Shown: positions 33,874 to 41,935, counted from the first letter of the stretch. The stretch is DNA of 64,000 nucleotides from JAQUBU01 sp036677685 (GCA_036677685.1 JAVBWA010000037.1:59961-123960), one strand, 5' to 3'. Program-made: numbers and translations. The notes: a model not told the origin generated them from the sequence alone.

Positions 33874-34695
33874 TCAATCATTTTTCTTAATACTCACAGT
33901 GACCTGCGCCTGCTGCATTCTATAAGCATCATTATCCTTCATTTTAAGTTCAGACTCAATGAATTCCAGGCGCTGTTCCAGCTTTGCGCTCTCGGTATCG
34001 TCCCCGGTGGCCCGCCTCATTTCCTGCTCGATTTGCTTTTTTTCCTCTCTGATCTTACGAATCTCGGAATCGACCCTGTCGGTATTTATAGTCGTTATCA
34101 CCTCACCATCCTCTTCAGATGGAGAACTGTCCGGCTCTTTCTCGTCTTTGTCGTCCTGATCCGCAGGGGGAGCATCCAGATCGTTTTCTTTATCGGATAC
34201 CGGCGCAGCCTTATCCCCTTCCTCCGGAACGTCGGCCTGTTTGACGTCGGCCCCACTATCGGCGGCATCGACATCCTTTTTCTTTTTCTCCGGCTGATCA
34301 AAAAGGATTTTGGGATTCCCCTCACTGTCTTTTCCCAGGCGGTAAATCCCAGCGGACTCTGTTGCAGTAGGTTCCCCGTTTTTGGCAAATTCGTCGCATT
34401 GACCTGGGCTTGGTTTCGTCTCTTCCTCTGACCCTGAGGCCTTTATGCCTCCTTGCTGGGTCAGCGTTTGAATTTGCTGGTCAATGTTATCCATCTGCTT
34501 TTGCAGGTTATCCTTTCTGGTCTGTCCGGCTCCGCCGCTCTTATTGTTTGGCTGGATGCGCTGCAGTTGCTCCGCAATCCATTCCTTGCGCTGCTCAAGC
34601 CGCTGTACTATTGCAGGTGAATCGTTTTTGGCCTCCTCCGTAATTTTACGGTCATATACCGCCTGCTGTACAATTGATTCTATCCTCAAATCCAA
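33874..34695 (-). CDS. Charged coiled-coil protein of unknown function
   Basis: 273 residues, soluble and highly charged. It has two coiled-coil stretches: RLEQRKEWIAEQLQRIQ with DNLQKQMDNIDQQIQTLTQQ near the N-terminus, and RKIREEKKQIEQEMRRA with SAKLEQRLEFIESELKM near the C-terminus, joined by a long acidic, low-complexity linker (about residues 125-215). The N-terminal coiled coil recalls FlxA-like proteins, with low confidence. TTG 34695 is preferred because GGAGGGG lies 5 bases upstream; the reading from 34818 runs into the kinase gene. It follows the AgrC/LytTR pair in the same direction, so it may be part of that operon. Confidence 0.6.
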   Translation of the reverse strand: MDLRIESIVQQAVYDRKITEEAKNDSPAIVQRLEQRKEWIAEQLQRIQPNNKSGGAGQTRKDNLQKQMDNIDQQIQTLTQQGGIKASGSEEETKPSPGQCDEFAKNGEPTATESAGIYRLGKDSEGNPKILFDQPEKKKKDVDAADSGADVKQADVPEEGDKAAPVSDKENDLDAPPADQDDKDEKEPDSSPSEEDGEVITTINTDRVDSEIRKIREEKKQIEQEMRRATGDDTESAKLEQRLEFIESELKMKDNDAYRMQQAQVTVSIKKND

Positions 34696-34748
34696 TACCC
34701 CCTCCGGCCACTGTCTTGACTTTGATTGTAAACAGCGTCCAAGAAATA

Positions 34749-36077
34749 TCAAGCGGTATCGGCTGAGATGTCGGTCAAATGACGTGGAATGACCAGCAGG
34801 ACATTCAAGCGGAACCACGTTTCCCCTGTTTCCGTGGCAACCGCACCATGGTATTTTTCTGCAACGGTTTCGATGTTGGACAGCCCGAGGCCGGAGCCTT
34901 TTTGGTAGCTCTGTTCAACAGAACGGCTATTTTCAATCTCAAGCAAAAACAAGTCGCCTTTCTGTTTTCCGGAAATCCGAATATACCTGGTTCCGTTCTC
35001 CAGCTGTTCACACGCTTTGACCGCGTTATCCACCGCGTTTGAGAATATGACGCATAAATCCAAGTTGTCTATGGCACAAGAAGACGGAATTTTAACCACA
35101 CATTCAATCTCTATTTCATTTTGCTGCGCCGCGCTCAGTTTGTTGCTTAACAGTGTATCGACCACGGTATTGCCGGTCCGGCAGAGTAAAGAAAGTGATT
35201 GTGATATTTCCTCCAGCCTGCCCAAGTACGCCCTGGCTTTTTCCGTTTCTCCGCATTTGAGCAGTCCTTCCAAAGCCAGCAGGTGACTCTTGATGTCATG
35301 TCGGAACGCCTGAGTCTGCCTGTTTCGCATTTCAGCTTCCCGCAAGTATTCTTTCTGCCCGTGTATTTCCTGTTCCAGAAGCGCAAGGCGCGTCCGGTTG
35401 GAATAGTCCTCTGAGAGCTTTTGACTGGCGTACAGGATGCTGAACAGGCTGAAATAGGCGAACAGTTGCACAATGAGGATTTGCCAGTTGTCAACTGCTG
35501 GATGTACAACCCCTGTTTCGGTCATTGTGACCACATTTCCATATACTCTTTCTGAAATATACCGTTCCATCATAAGCACCAGCAGAATTGGCAGAAAAAG
35601 CACTATAAGATACCGGTCCGGTAAGGTTTGAGGCAATGAAAACTTTTTCAGGATGAGCTGATAGCCGGCCCACGCCAACAGCACTGACAAAAAACAAAGA
35701 AAAATCACCGCTGCCAGGATCAGGCTACTGTCAATGCGAATTATCACGGGACTGATAAAATAGGAAACGGAATTCATAATCCCGTTTGACAAGACCAGAA
35801 TGCAAAACGTTATAATCGCAGCCAAAGCGGACATGGAAAGGCTGCCTTTGTAAAATGCCATGCCAATTAGCCAGAGGAGCGCTATTTCAAGCGGGAGAGA
35901 AAGTGTGAGCGGAAACTGCAGGTGCATTTCCAAGGCATTCAATACCCCGGAAACCGCCATATATATAAGATAATGATACAGCCTTGCCCGGCATTTCAGA
36001 AAATGGGAGAAAAAATACAACCCCAGAAGTGATTCCGCTTCACTGATTACAAATACGGCCAGCGAAAAAGTATTCAA
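34749..36077 (-). CDS. AgrC/NatK-type (GHKL) sensor histidine kinase
   Basis: 442 residues. The first 215 form six or seven membrane spans. A coiled linker (LEQEIHGQKEYLREAEMRNR) leads to the phosphoacceptor helix TQAFRHDIKSHLLALEGLLK, and the GHKL ATP-binding domain shows an N-box in IFSNAVDNAVKACEQL and a G-box in QKGSGLGLSNIETVAEKYHG. This family senses peptides or membrane stress and phosphorylates a LytTR response regulator, here the gene immediately upstream. The TTG start at 36077 lies 1 base after the regulator's stop, so the two are translated together. The signal is unknown and no AgrB/AgrD-like genes are near. Confidence 0.85.
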   Translation of the reverse strand: MNTFSLAVFVISEAESLLGLYFFSHFLKCRARLYHYLIYMAVSGVLNALEMHLQFPLTLSLPLEIALLWLIGMAFYKGSLSMSALAAIITFCILVLSNGIMNSVSYFISPVIIRIDSSLILAAVIFLCFLSVLLAWAGYQLILKKFSLPQTLPDRYLIVLFLPILLVLMMERYISERVYGNVVTMTETGVVHPAVDNWQILIVQLFAYFSLFSILYASQKLSEDYSNRTRLALLEQEIHGQKEYLREAEMRNRQTQAFRHDIKSHLLALEGLLKCGETEKARAYLGRLEEISQSLSLLCRTGNTVVDTLLSNKLSAAQQNEIEIECVVKIPSSCAIDNLDLCVIFSNAVDNAVKACEQLENGTRYIRISGKQKGDLFLLEIENSRSVEQSYQKGSGLGLSNIETVAEKYHGAVATETGETWFRLNVLLVIPRHLTDISADTA

Positions 36078-36078
36078 A

Positions 36079-36798
36079 TCACATTACACTTTCTTTCATA
36101 TATTGCAACAGCTTTTGGGAAAATTCCCGTGCCCGCAGGCGGGAAACCGGAACTTTTTCTCCGTTCTCCAGCAGTGCAAGGCCATTCCCATAGCCGCAGA
36201 CATGTTTCAGATTGACCAGGTAGCTGCGGTGACATTGAAAGAAACGGTCGTCCAAACGGCTTCTTAATTCCTCGGTTTTAAGATAGCATTCAAAGACCTC
36301 GTCCCTGGTATGAATCATCATTTTATGGTTGACCGCTTCGCAGAAAAAAATATTATCGAAAGCAAGCAGGCTGCAGGTATTACCCCGAGATGTGATCAAT
36401 AAGCCGGGCTTGCTTGTTTTCTGTAAACTGCTGCATATGCGGTTCATCATTCGTTCAAAGCGTTGGTTGTCTATGGGCTTCAGCAGATAATCGGAAGCTT
36501 CCACATCAAAGGCATCGAAGACATACTCATTCAAAACCGTAACGAATACAATATGCCCGGTAGTCCCGTGCGCCCGCAGTTTTTCAGCGGTTTCAATCCC
36601 GGAAATCCCATCCATCTGTATATCGAGGAAAACCAGGTCAAAATCCCGGGTGCAGTTCAACAAATCCGCACCGCATGCAAACACATGAACTGAAAAAAGC
36701 ATGGCCCGCTCTTTCAGATAAGCCTCAACTCTTTGCGACAGATCTGCACGGTCGTTAGTATTATCATCTACAATAGCTATATCAATCAATTCCTCCAC
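36079..36798 (-). CDS. LytTR-family response regulator
   Basis: About 239 residues. The receiver domain starts at IDIAIVDDNTNDRADL (acidic pair VDDN), has the phosphoacceptor in LVFLDIQMDGISGIE and the conserved Lys in YLLKPID. The LytTR DNA-binding domain spans the last 100 residues (LLITSRGNTCSLLAFDNIFF, RFFQCHRSYLVNLKHVCGYG, KVPVSRLRAREFSQKL). The start is uncertain: GTG 36798 or TTG 36789, with GGAGG lying between them; the longer frame to 37002 has no similarity to the family and runs through a repeat. It would activate genes preceded by paired 9-base direct repeats, none of which I could pick out here. Confidence 0.85.
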   Translation of the reverse strand: MEELIDIAIVDDNTNDRADLSQRVEAYLKERAMLFSVHVFACGADLLNCTRDFDLVFLDIQMDGISGIETAEKLRAHGTTGHIVFVTVLNEYVFDAFDVEASDYLLKPIDNQRFERMMNRICSSLQKTSKPGLLITSRGNTCSLLAFDNIFFCEAVNHKMMIHTRDEVFECYLKTEELRSRLDDRFFQCHRSYLVNLKHVCGYGNGLALLENGEKVPVSRLRAREFSQKLLQYMKESVM

Positions 36799-36958
36799 CT
36801 GCCTATTTTTAGCATAGCAATAAAAGGGGGAAATACACAATACAGGCATCGCGAAATGCTTCCATATGCTGCTGAAATGTTCTTGACAAGATGGGAGACG
36901 AAAATGTTCATGACGAAATGTTGCTTGAAGAATTTCTATTACCTTTAGAATTACACCT

Positions 36959-37030
36959 TTAAGCACCGGAAATTGCGGAGCAGTTTTAACACACCGCTGC
37001 AACGAGGCGGGGATCTTTTCGCCTCGTTAT
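36959..37030 (+). repeat. 130-bp structured repeat, copy C (internally deleted)
   Basis: Only 72 bases. The head and the AACACACCGCTGC segment are present, then AACGAGGCG is followed after 11 bases by CGCCTCGTTAT, so the two inner hairpins have been lost and the outer stem is now a simple hairpin. The deletion keeps exactly the paired arms. Confidence 0.8.
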
Positions 37031-37053
37031 AAGATTAATAATCAGCATAGGAC

Positions 37054-37368
37054 TTAGCGCACCAACCACTTATAATCCTGCCTGCAGTCTAGTATAAAAT
37101 CAACGTACACAGTTTGATCCTTGATTTGATATAAAACAAGATAGTATTTTTCTACAAACATCTTGTGATATTTATTGGGCGGGATAAATTCAGCTTCAAG
37201 AAAGGGGAAGCGCTGCGGCATTTGTTGAAGAGAATGGATTGCATCCATTAATTGTTCTTTTGCTTTTCTAGCAGCCGATGGGCTTTCATTCGCCAAAAAC
37301 CGTATATGGGCGGCCAGCATCTGGCGCGAACGATCAGAAATAATCACCTTATAGGGTGTTTTTTCCAT
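37054..37368 (-). CDS. RelE/ParE-family toxin
   Basis: 104 residues: YKVIISDRSRQMLAAHIRFL and NESPSAARKAKEQLMDAIHS form the helical hairpin, SLQQMPQRFPFLEAEFIPPN the turn, and KMFVEKYYLVLYQIKDQTVY then VDFILDCRQDYKWLV the sheet with the R-x-D/Y segment typical of RelE. It is a distant paralogue of the toxin at 578-886. The gene overlaps the antitoxin by 20 bases. It is likely an mRNA interferase, by family; not proven. Confidence 0.85.
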   Translation of the reverse strand: MEKTPYKVIISDRSRQMLAAHIRFLANESPSAARKAKEQLMDAIHSLQQMPQRFPFLEAEFIPPNKYHKMFVEKYYLVLYQIKDQTVYVDFILDCRQDYKWLVR

Positions 37369-37636
37369 GTTCCACCTCGTCTATAATGTTTTCCAAATAG
37401 CTGTCCAAATCATCCAACGTAGTTCCAGCGCGGCCGGCCAGACGATCTTCCTCAACCGCCAGTAATTCTTCTCGCAGTTTCAGCATTTTTTCGCGACGGG
37501 TAAATGTTTCTATATCCATGACCACAAGATCACCCTCACCATTTTTAGTTAGATACACAGGTTCTCCGGTGGATTTGCATAACGCAGCAATCTCGTTGTA
37601 ATTCTGCCGGATGCTTGCAGACGGTTTTATTTGCAT
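37349..37636 (-). CDS. Phd/YefM-like antitoxin
   Basis: 95 residues. The N-terminal half (IRQNYNEIAALCKSTGEPVY, LTKNGEGDLVVMDIETF) resembles the 322-585 antitoxin; the acidic tail (TTLDDLDSYLENIIDEVEHG) is the toxin-binding part. The start ATG 37636 is followed by MQIKPSASI, and GAGGAGCC lies upstream. Antitoxin first, toxin second with overlap is the standard order and implies autoregulation and coupling. Confidence 0.83.
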   Translation of the reverse strand: MQIKPSASIRQNYNEIAALCKSTGEPVYLTKNGEGDLVVMDIETFTRREKMLKLREELLAVEEDRLAGRAGTTLDDLDSYLENIIDEVEHGKNTL

Positions 37637-37802
37637 TGCCTTGGCTCCTCGTAGTAATATTCTAACTATATCTTACCCATTAGTTGCTATCGAGTCAATG
37701 ATAGTACTTAGTTGAACCAGGCTGATTAAGTATCCCAACAGAAAAATGCAGGATGCCAGCCTCCTATTCATCATTTGGTATTAACAGGCAATAATTTTGC
37801 AC

Positions 37803-37830
37803 AAAAAAACCGTGGATAAATTCCACGGTT
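37803..37830 (-). terminator. Rho-independent terminator of 6S-like RNA copy 2
   Basis: On the minus strand AACCGTGG and CCACGGTT pair around a short AT loop and are followed by a run of seven T, a textbook terminator. Confidence 0.85.
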
Positions 37831-38012
37831 AATTATCTTTATACCCAGAATACGCCCCATTTTGATGCCTATCCTTCGATAGGTGGGTGTCCTTATGAAT
37901 GTTTCTATCTGCCCTTCCATGAGGACTTGATATCCGCATCCCGGTCAGAACTCCCGTAATATTTTTGTAGGTTCAAAATAAGAGCTGGACAAGTATTCCA
38001 GAATATATTCTT
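37803..38012 (-). ncRNA. 6S-like regulatory RNA, copy 2
   Basis: Homologous to 33461-33702 and in the same orientation, with base changes spread over the molecule and the predicted stems largely kept (for example AAGTCCTCATGGAAGGGCAG versus AAGCCCTCCTCGAAGGGAAG). It ends in an intact terminator (37803-37830). Its 5' end follows the CCA of tRNA-Leu by only a few bases, so it may be released from the tRNA transcript by 3' tRNA processing rather than having its own promoter. Two 6S RNAs are known in Bacillus subtilis, so two copies are plausible. Confidence 0.55.
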
Positions 38013-38014
38013 TA

Positions 38015-38099
38015 TGGTGCGGCGGGGGGGACTTGAACCCCCACGCCTCTCAGCATACGCCCCTCAAACGTACGTGTCTGCCGGTTCCACCACCGCCGC
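38015..38099 (-). tRNA. tRNA-Leu(GAG)
   Basis: 85 bases including an encoded CCA. Acceptor arms GCGGCGG and CCGCCGC pair, the T-arm is GGGGGTTCAAGTCCCCC, and a long variable arm marks a class II tRNA. The anticodon loop TTGAGGG gives anticodon GAG, reading CUU/CUC leucine codons. Confidence 0.93.
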
Positions 38100-38200
38100 A
38101 TTTTACTGTGATTTTCCTGCTTGGCAGGCATCCCACAACGGGTATTATACAATAGGTTTCAGCATTATGTCAATTGCTCCGGGAGCCTGTCATAAAATAG

Positions 38201-38238
38201 GAGATTGCAATTGTTTCATATGAAACAATTGCAATCTC
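38201..38238. terminator. 38-base perfect palindrome 3' of the peptide-binding protein gene
   Basis: GAGATTGCAATTGTTTCAT is followed immediately by its exact complement, with no spacer. On the minus strand it lies 33 bases after the stop of the 38271 gene and is followed by CTATTTTAT, so it probably acts as a terminator; a protein-binding site is also possible. Confidence 0.6.
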
Positions 38239-38270
38239 TCCAAAGTAACCCTACAAATAATATTAGAAGG

Positions 38271-39926
38271 TTAATTCTTTTGCCCGTTTGGTTTTTGCTT
38301 CGCAGCGTCCATTTCTTTATCCAGTGATGGTTTAAATAGTTCAACTTTGGCCCAATCAATCATTTCCAAGCCGTTTACTTCCAATGAACTAACATCTTGG
38401 CCAATCAATTTGCCAGCTTGTTTTTGAAACAGCCAGAGGCAGGGGGCATCATCGACCACTATTTCTTCCGCCCGGTTTAAGAGCTCTATCCTATCATTTG
38501 CATTCTTGCCTGGTGCTCTTGACTGGTCAAGTATCTTGTCAAGCTGGGGGTTGTTATACCCCAAGTAATTGCTTATACCTAAAAGTGAAGAATGAAAAAG
38601 GCTGAACAAAAAGCTGTCCGCATCCGGATAATCGGCCTGCCAGCCCAGGCGGAAGAAGCTCATATTCCCTTTAGTCAATTGCCCTTTGTAATAATCCCAT
38701 TCCTGGGCCTGGAGCTGGACTTGAATGCCCAATTTGGCAAGCTGCTCCGCAACTGCTTCTGCTACCATACGGTGTCCCTCCCCGCTATTATATGTCAATA
38801 TCAGCGGCTTTACTGGCTTTTCCGGCGAATAGCCGGCTTGTTCCAGAAGTTTGCGGGCCGTTTCCAGTTTGTAGGAATAACCCAGCATCTCTTTCCTGTA
38901 GGCTTTTAACCCTTGAGGGACCACACCTTTGGCCGCCAAATACGATCCTCCGAAAACATTTTCGATAATGGCATTACGATCGATGGCATAGTTGAGAGCC
39001 CGGCGCAGCAGATAATTACCGGCAAACGGCTCCCGGTTCAGATTAAAAGCCAGCGAATAAGTCTCCCAGAGCGGCCTTTCAATATACAAGCCTTTGTATT
39101 GGGCATTCTTTTTAATATTTCTGACTTCTCCCAGCGGCAGCGAATCCAGGTAATCCAATTTCCCGTTTTTATAGGCATCCAAAGCCTGGTTTTCATCATC
39201 GAATACCAGGAAGTTAATGGCGGTCAGATGAGGCAGGCTGCGATAGTATTTTTCATTACGTACCAGCAAAAAGTTTTTGTTGTCCTTGTTTCCTTTCAAG
39301 ATAAACGGTCCGGTGCCGGGGGCTGGAGCTATTTTTTCACTGGCGTCGTAAACCCAGAAAATAGGATTGCAAAGCATGTATATAAAGGCGGTATTGGGCT
39401 TTTTGAAATTTATTCGCAGGCTGTAATCGCCAACGGCTTGAATACCTTTAATGTCCTTGGTGCTTCCCTGCAAAAGTTCATTGCTTCCTGTGATACTAAG
39501 GAAAAGACCCAGGTTAGACCATTCGCGAGTGGTGGTGAAGCTCTTTTCCCAGGCAGTTTTAACATCACGCGCAATCAGCTTTTTACCATTGTTAAACTGC
39601 AGGCCTTTATTGAGCTCCAGAGTCAGGTATTTCCCATCTGCAGAATATTTCCATTTCCGGGCCAGACCCGGTTTAATAGTCTCCGATTTTTCATCATATG
39701 TTACCAGCCCTTCATAAAGGGCCGAAGCTATAAGCTTTTCCTGGTGGCTGGATAGCTGTGCCGGTTCCAGACTGTCAATCTTTCCTACCAGCCCGGCATT
39801 GAAGGGACGGGTAGCCAGACTCGCGGTGTAAACGGCCTCACGGTGCATATGAATGATACCGGCCACCAGCAAAACCAATCCCAACACCGCGCCTATCAGG
39901 GCCAGTCTTTTTAAATTAAAATACAT
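38271..39926 (-). CDS. Extracellular solute-binding protein, family 5 (peptide/nickel type)
   Basis: 551 residues. An N-terminal membrane segment (LALIGAVLGLVLLVAGIIHM) with no lipobox suggests an uncleaved anchor. The SBP_bac_5 core is clear: GKIDSLEPAQLSSHQEKLIA, ALYEGLVTYDEKSETIKPGL, ARKWKYSADGKYLTLELNKG, FILKGNKDNKNFLLVRNEKY, LLRRALNYAIDRNAIIENV, WQADYPDADSFLFSLFHSS. These proteins capture oligopeptides or metal chelates and hand them to Dpp/Opp-type ABC permeases; no permease genes are adjacent, so it is an orphan here. ATG 39926 has GAGGAGGC upstream. The 3' palindrome at 38201 follows. Confidence 0.9.
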   Translation of the reverse strand: MYFNLKRLALIGAVLGLVLLVAGIIHMHREAVYTASLATRPFNAGLVGKIDSLEPAQLSSHQEKLIASALYEGLVTYDEKSETIKPGLARKWKYSADGKYLTLELNKGLQFNNGKKLIARDVKTAWEKSFTTTREWSNLGLFLSITGSNELLQGSTKDIKGIQAVGDYSLRINFKKPNTAFIYMLCNPIFWVYDASEKIAPAPGTGPFILKGNKDNKNFLLVRNEKYYRSLPHLTAINFLVFDDENQALDAYKNGKLDYLDSLPLGEVRNIKKNAQYKGLYIERPLWETYSLAFNLNREPFAGNYLLRRALNYAIDRNAIIENVFGGSYLAAKGVVPQGLKAYRKEMLGYSYKLETARKLLEQAGYSPEKPVKPLILTYNSGEGHRMVAEAVAEQLAKLGIQVQLQAQEWDYYKGQLTKGNMSFFRLGWQADYPDADSFLFSLFHSSLLGISNYLGYNNPQLDKILDQSRAPGKNANDRIELLNRAEEIVVDDAPCLWLFQKQAGKLIGQDVSSLEVNGLEMIDWAKVELFKPSLDKEMDAAKQKPNGQKN

Positions 39927-40010
39927 ATATAATGCCTCCTCTTCTGGACAATCCTAAGACATTATATTTGTATCCATGCCACATCATGCCACTTTTTACT
40001 AATAAACAGC

Positions 40011-40062
40011 GAGGGTGACAAGGGGACGGGGTTGTCAGCAACCCCGTCCCCTTGTCACCCTC
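40011..40062. repeat. REP-like 23-base perfect inverted repeat
   Basis: GAGGGTGACAAGGGGACGGG plus GTT (40011-40033) pairs perfectly with 40040-40062 around a 6-base loop. It starts 10 bases after the transglycosylase stop and could serve as its terminator. Similar GTGACAAGGGGACG palindromes are, from memory, common REP-type elements in clostridial genomes. Confidence 0.65.
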
Positions 40063-40072
40063 GGCGTTTTAT

Positions 40073-40642
40073 TTAATACTTAGTATAAATAGCCTGATAG
40101 GCTTCGTAGTTTTTCAAGACACTTTTCACATACTCGCGGGTTTCATTAAATGGGATTTTATCGAGGTTATCGGGGCTGCCGTCCCATTGTTCACTGACTA
40201 TCCATTCCTTTACTTTGCCGCGTCCGGCGTTGTAGGCGGCCAGAACTAACGGCAGGCGGCCTTCGAATTCCTGGTTTAGATTATTCAAATACCAGCAGCC
40301 GAAGCTGATATTCAGTTCTGGATCGTGCAACTGTTCAGGTTGAAAGTCGCTAATCCCTTGCTGGCTGGCTATCCAAGCCGCAGTTTCAGGCATTATCTGC
40401 ATAAGACCCCTGGCCCCCACCGGAGATTCGGCCGAAGTCTCGTATTTGCTTTCTGCTCTGATTATGGCAAAAACCAGGTAGGGGTCCACATTATGTTCTC
40501 CAGCCATTTGGAAAACCAGATCATGTTGGGGTTGGGGATAGAAATTGCTAATCCATCTGGGAAAGGAGAGGATCACCAGCAAAAAAAGCAGAATGGCAAT
40601 CCAGATACTTTTAGAAAAACGCTTTTTTCTCCTCTTATTCAA
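40073..40642 (-). CDS. Membrane-anchored lytic transglycosylase (SLT domain)
   Basis: 189 residues: a basic N-terminus, one span (SIWIAILLFLLVILSFPRW) and an SLT/lysozyme-like domain with the catalytic Glu in FAIIRAESKYETSAESPVGA, the RGLMQIMPETAAWI motif, DPELNISFGCWYLNNL and LVLAAYNAGRGKVKEW. It cleaves peptidoglycan glycan strands with formation of anhydromuramic ends, on the outer face of the membrane. TTG 40642 has GGGGG 9 bases upstream. It is the last gene of the polA-mutM-ytaF-coaE run, an arrangement I recall from other Clostridia. Confidence 0.92.
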   Translation of the reverse strand: MNKRRKKRFSKSIWIAILLFLLVILSFPRWISNFYPQPQHDLVFQMAGEHNVDPYLVFAIIRAESKYETSAESPVGARGLMQIMPETAAWIASQQGISDFQPEQLHDPELNISFGCWYLNNLNQEFEGRLPLVLAAYNAGRGKVKEWIVSEQWDGSPDNLDKIPFNETREYVKSVLKNYEAYQAIYTKY

Positions 40643-40684
40643 GCTAAAACCCCCGGGTAAATGATGATTATTAAATAATATTTG

Positions 40685-41284
40685 CTACCTGGATAAAATA
40701 TTGTTGAAGTTTCTGGTGACAGTTGCTTTAGTTTCCTCGATATTATGTCTATTGTCAATCAGCACGTCAGCCCGCCTGGCTTTTTCATCTAAGGGCATCT
40801 GTGATTTTATGCGTTTCAGGGCATCTTCCCTCTTAATACCATCTCTGGCCATTAAACGTTTTATTTGGGTATCATTATCCACCCATATTACCCAAACTTC
40901 ATCAAAAATCTTTTCCATATGAGTTTCATAAAGCAGCGGGACTTCAACCACTACCACGGCATTAGGATCGGATGATGCTATAAGCTGTATGGCGTTGCGC
41001 ATTTCAGCTATAACATGCGGATGCGTGATTTTATTAAGTTTGTCTAGTTTTTCCCGATCGTTGAATACAATAGCACCCAGCTTCTGCCGGTTAATGGTCA
41101 GATCATCGTTTAGAATCTCCTTACCAAAATAGTCAACCAAATCGTACCAGGCCGGTTTATGCGGTTCTATAATGTTGTGGCCGATTTCATCTGTACCGAT
41201 AACCACCGCGCCCAAGTTTTGCAGAGTTTTCGATACTATGCTCTTGCCGCTGGCTATGCCTCCAGTCAGGCCAATTTTTATCAT
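40685..41284 (-). CDS. coaE: Dephospho-CoA kinase
   Basis: 199 residues, the usual size. The P-loop is GLTGGIASGKSIVSKTL (about residues 5-21); VIGTDEIGHNII and NKITHPHVIAEMRNAI follow; VVEVPLLYETHMEKIFDEVW and the lid LMARDGIKREDALKRIKSQM are typical of CoaE. It phosphorylates the 3' hydroxyl of dephospho-CoA in the last step of coenzyme A synthesis in the cytoplasm. ATG 41284 is chosen, as GGTGA lies just upstream, over GTG 41293. It follows ytaF by 15 bases and is likely co-transcribed with it. Confidence 0.95.
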   Translation of the reverse strand: MIKIGLTGGIASGKSIVSKTLQNLGAVVIGTDEIGHNIIEPHKPAWYDLVDYFGKEILNDDLTINRQKLGAIVFNDREKLDKLNKITHPHVIAEMRNAIQLIASSDPNAVVVVEVPLLYETHMEKIFDEVWVIWVDNDTQIKRLMARDGIKREDALKRIKSQMPLDEKARRADVLIDNRHNIEETKATVTRNFNNILSR

Positions 41285-41299
41285 TTGTATCACCAGTCC

Positions 41300-41935
41300 C
41301 TAGACTAATTCAAAAATACCTATGGCAATAAATATCAGAGCGGGAAGCAGTGCAGAAACATTTTGTAAACTCTTGCCATTAAGACGACTCCCCAGAAAGA
41401 ATCCACTGTTTACTAGTATAAATTTTAGCATACCGACAGATATCGCTGTTAATAAAATGCTATATCCGGCCATAGCTATTCCCACCCCGGCACCCAGGGC
41501 ATCCATGGCCAGGGCCATACCTAAAAAGAAAGACTCCCGGATGCTAATATCGCCTGAAGAATCAAAATCAGCGGAGGAAGGCTTTTTAAGTATCTGAATG
41601 ATAATACCCATGGATTTAATGTTAAGGCTCAACAGAGGTTGCTCCCCGTCGTTGTCCAGGTTTTCAATAGTTTCCCGGCAGGCGCCGAAGAGATAATAAA
41701 TTCCAATTACAATCAGCAAAACTGCACCTATACGTGAGGCAGTATCCCCCGCAAACACGGTTGCCAGTGCTTTGCCGAATACCATGGAAACGCTGACTGC
41801 TACGGCCGATGCCATGGCTATAACCGCCAATGAACCAAGCGGTATCCTAATTTTTTTAACACCGTACGCTACCCCGACCAGAAACCCGTCAGCACTTACC
41901 GCCAATGCAAACAACAGAATACCCAGCCACTCCAA
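41300..41935 (-). CDS. ytaF: Sporulation membrane protein YtaF (MntP-like fold)
   Basis: About 211 residues with six spans in two related halves: ILLFALAVSADGFLVGVAYG with KIRIPLGSLAVIAMASAVAV, and FFLGMALAMDALGAGVGIAM with LKFILVNSGFFLGSRLNGKS. The two AxxxDGxxVG/AMDALGAGVG motifs mark the MntP/YtaF family. YtaF was named from spore-forming bacilli; its transport substrate is not settled. TTG 41935 has GGAG 8 bases upstream, while GTG 41944 touches that site. The neighbourhood (polA, mutM, coaE) is the one usually seen with ytaF. Confidence 0.85.
   Translation of the reverse strand: MEWLGILLFALAVSADGFLVGVAYGVKKIRIPLGSLAVIAMASAVAVSVSMVFGKALATVFAGDTASRIGAVLLIVIGIYYLFGACRETIENLDNDGEQPLLSLNIKSMGIIIQILKKPSSADFDSSGDISIRESFFLGMALAMDALGAGVGIAMAGYSILLTAISVGMLKFILVNSGFFLGSRLNGKSLQNVSALLPALIFIAIGIFELV

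Noticed and set aside
36799..37002. Longer N-terminus of the LytTR regulator
   Set aside because: It runs through the repeat at 36959-37030 and lacks a ribosome binding site; receiver similarity begins at IDIAIVDD.
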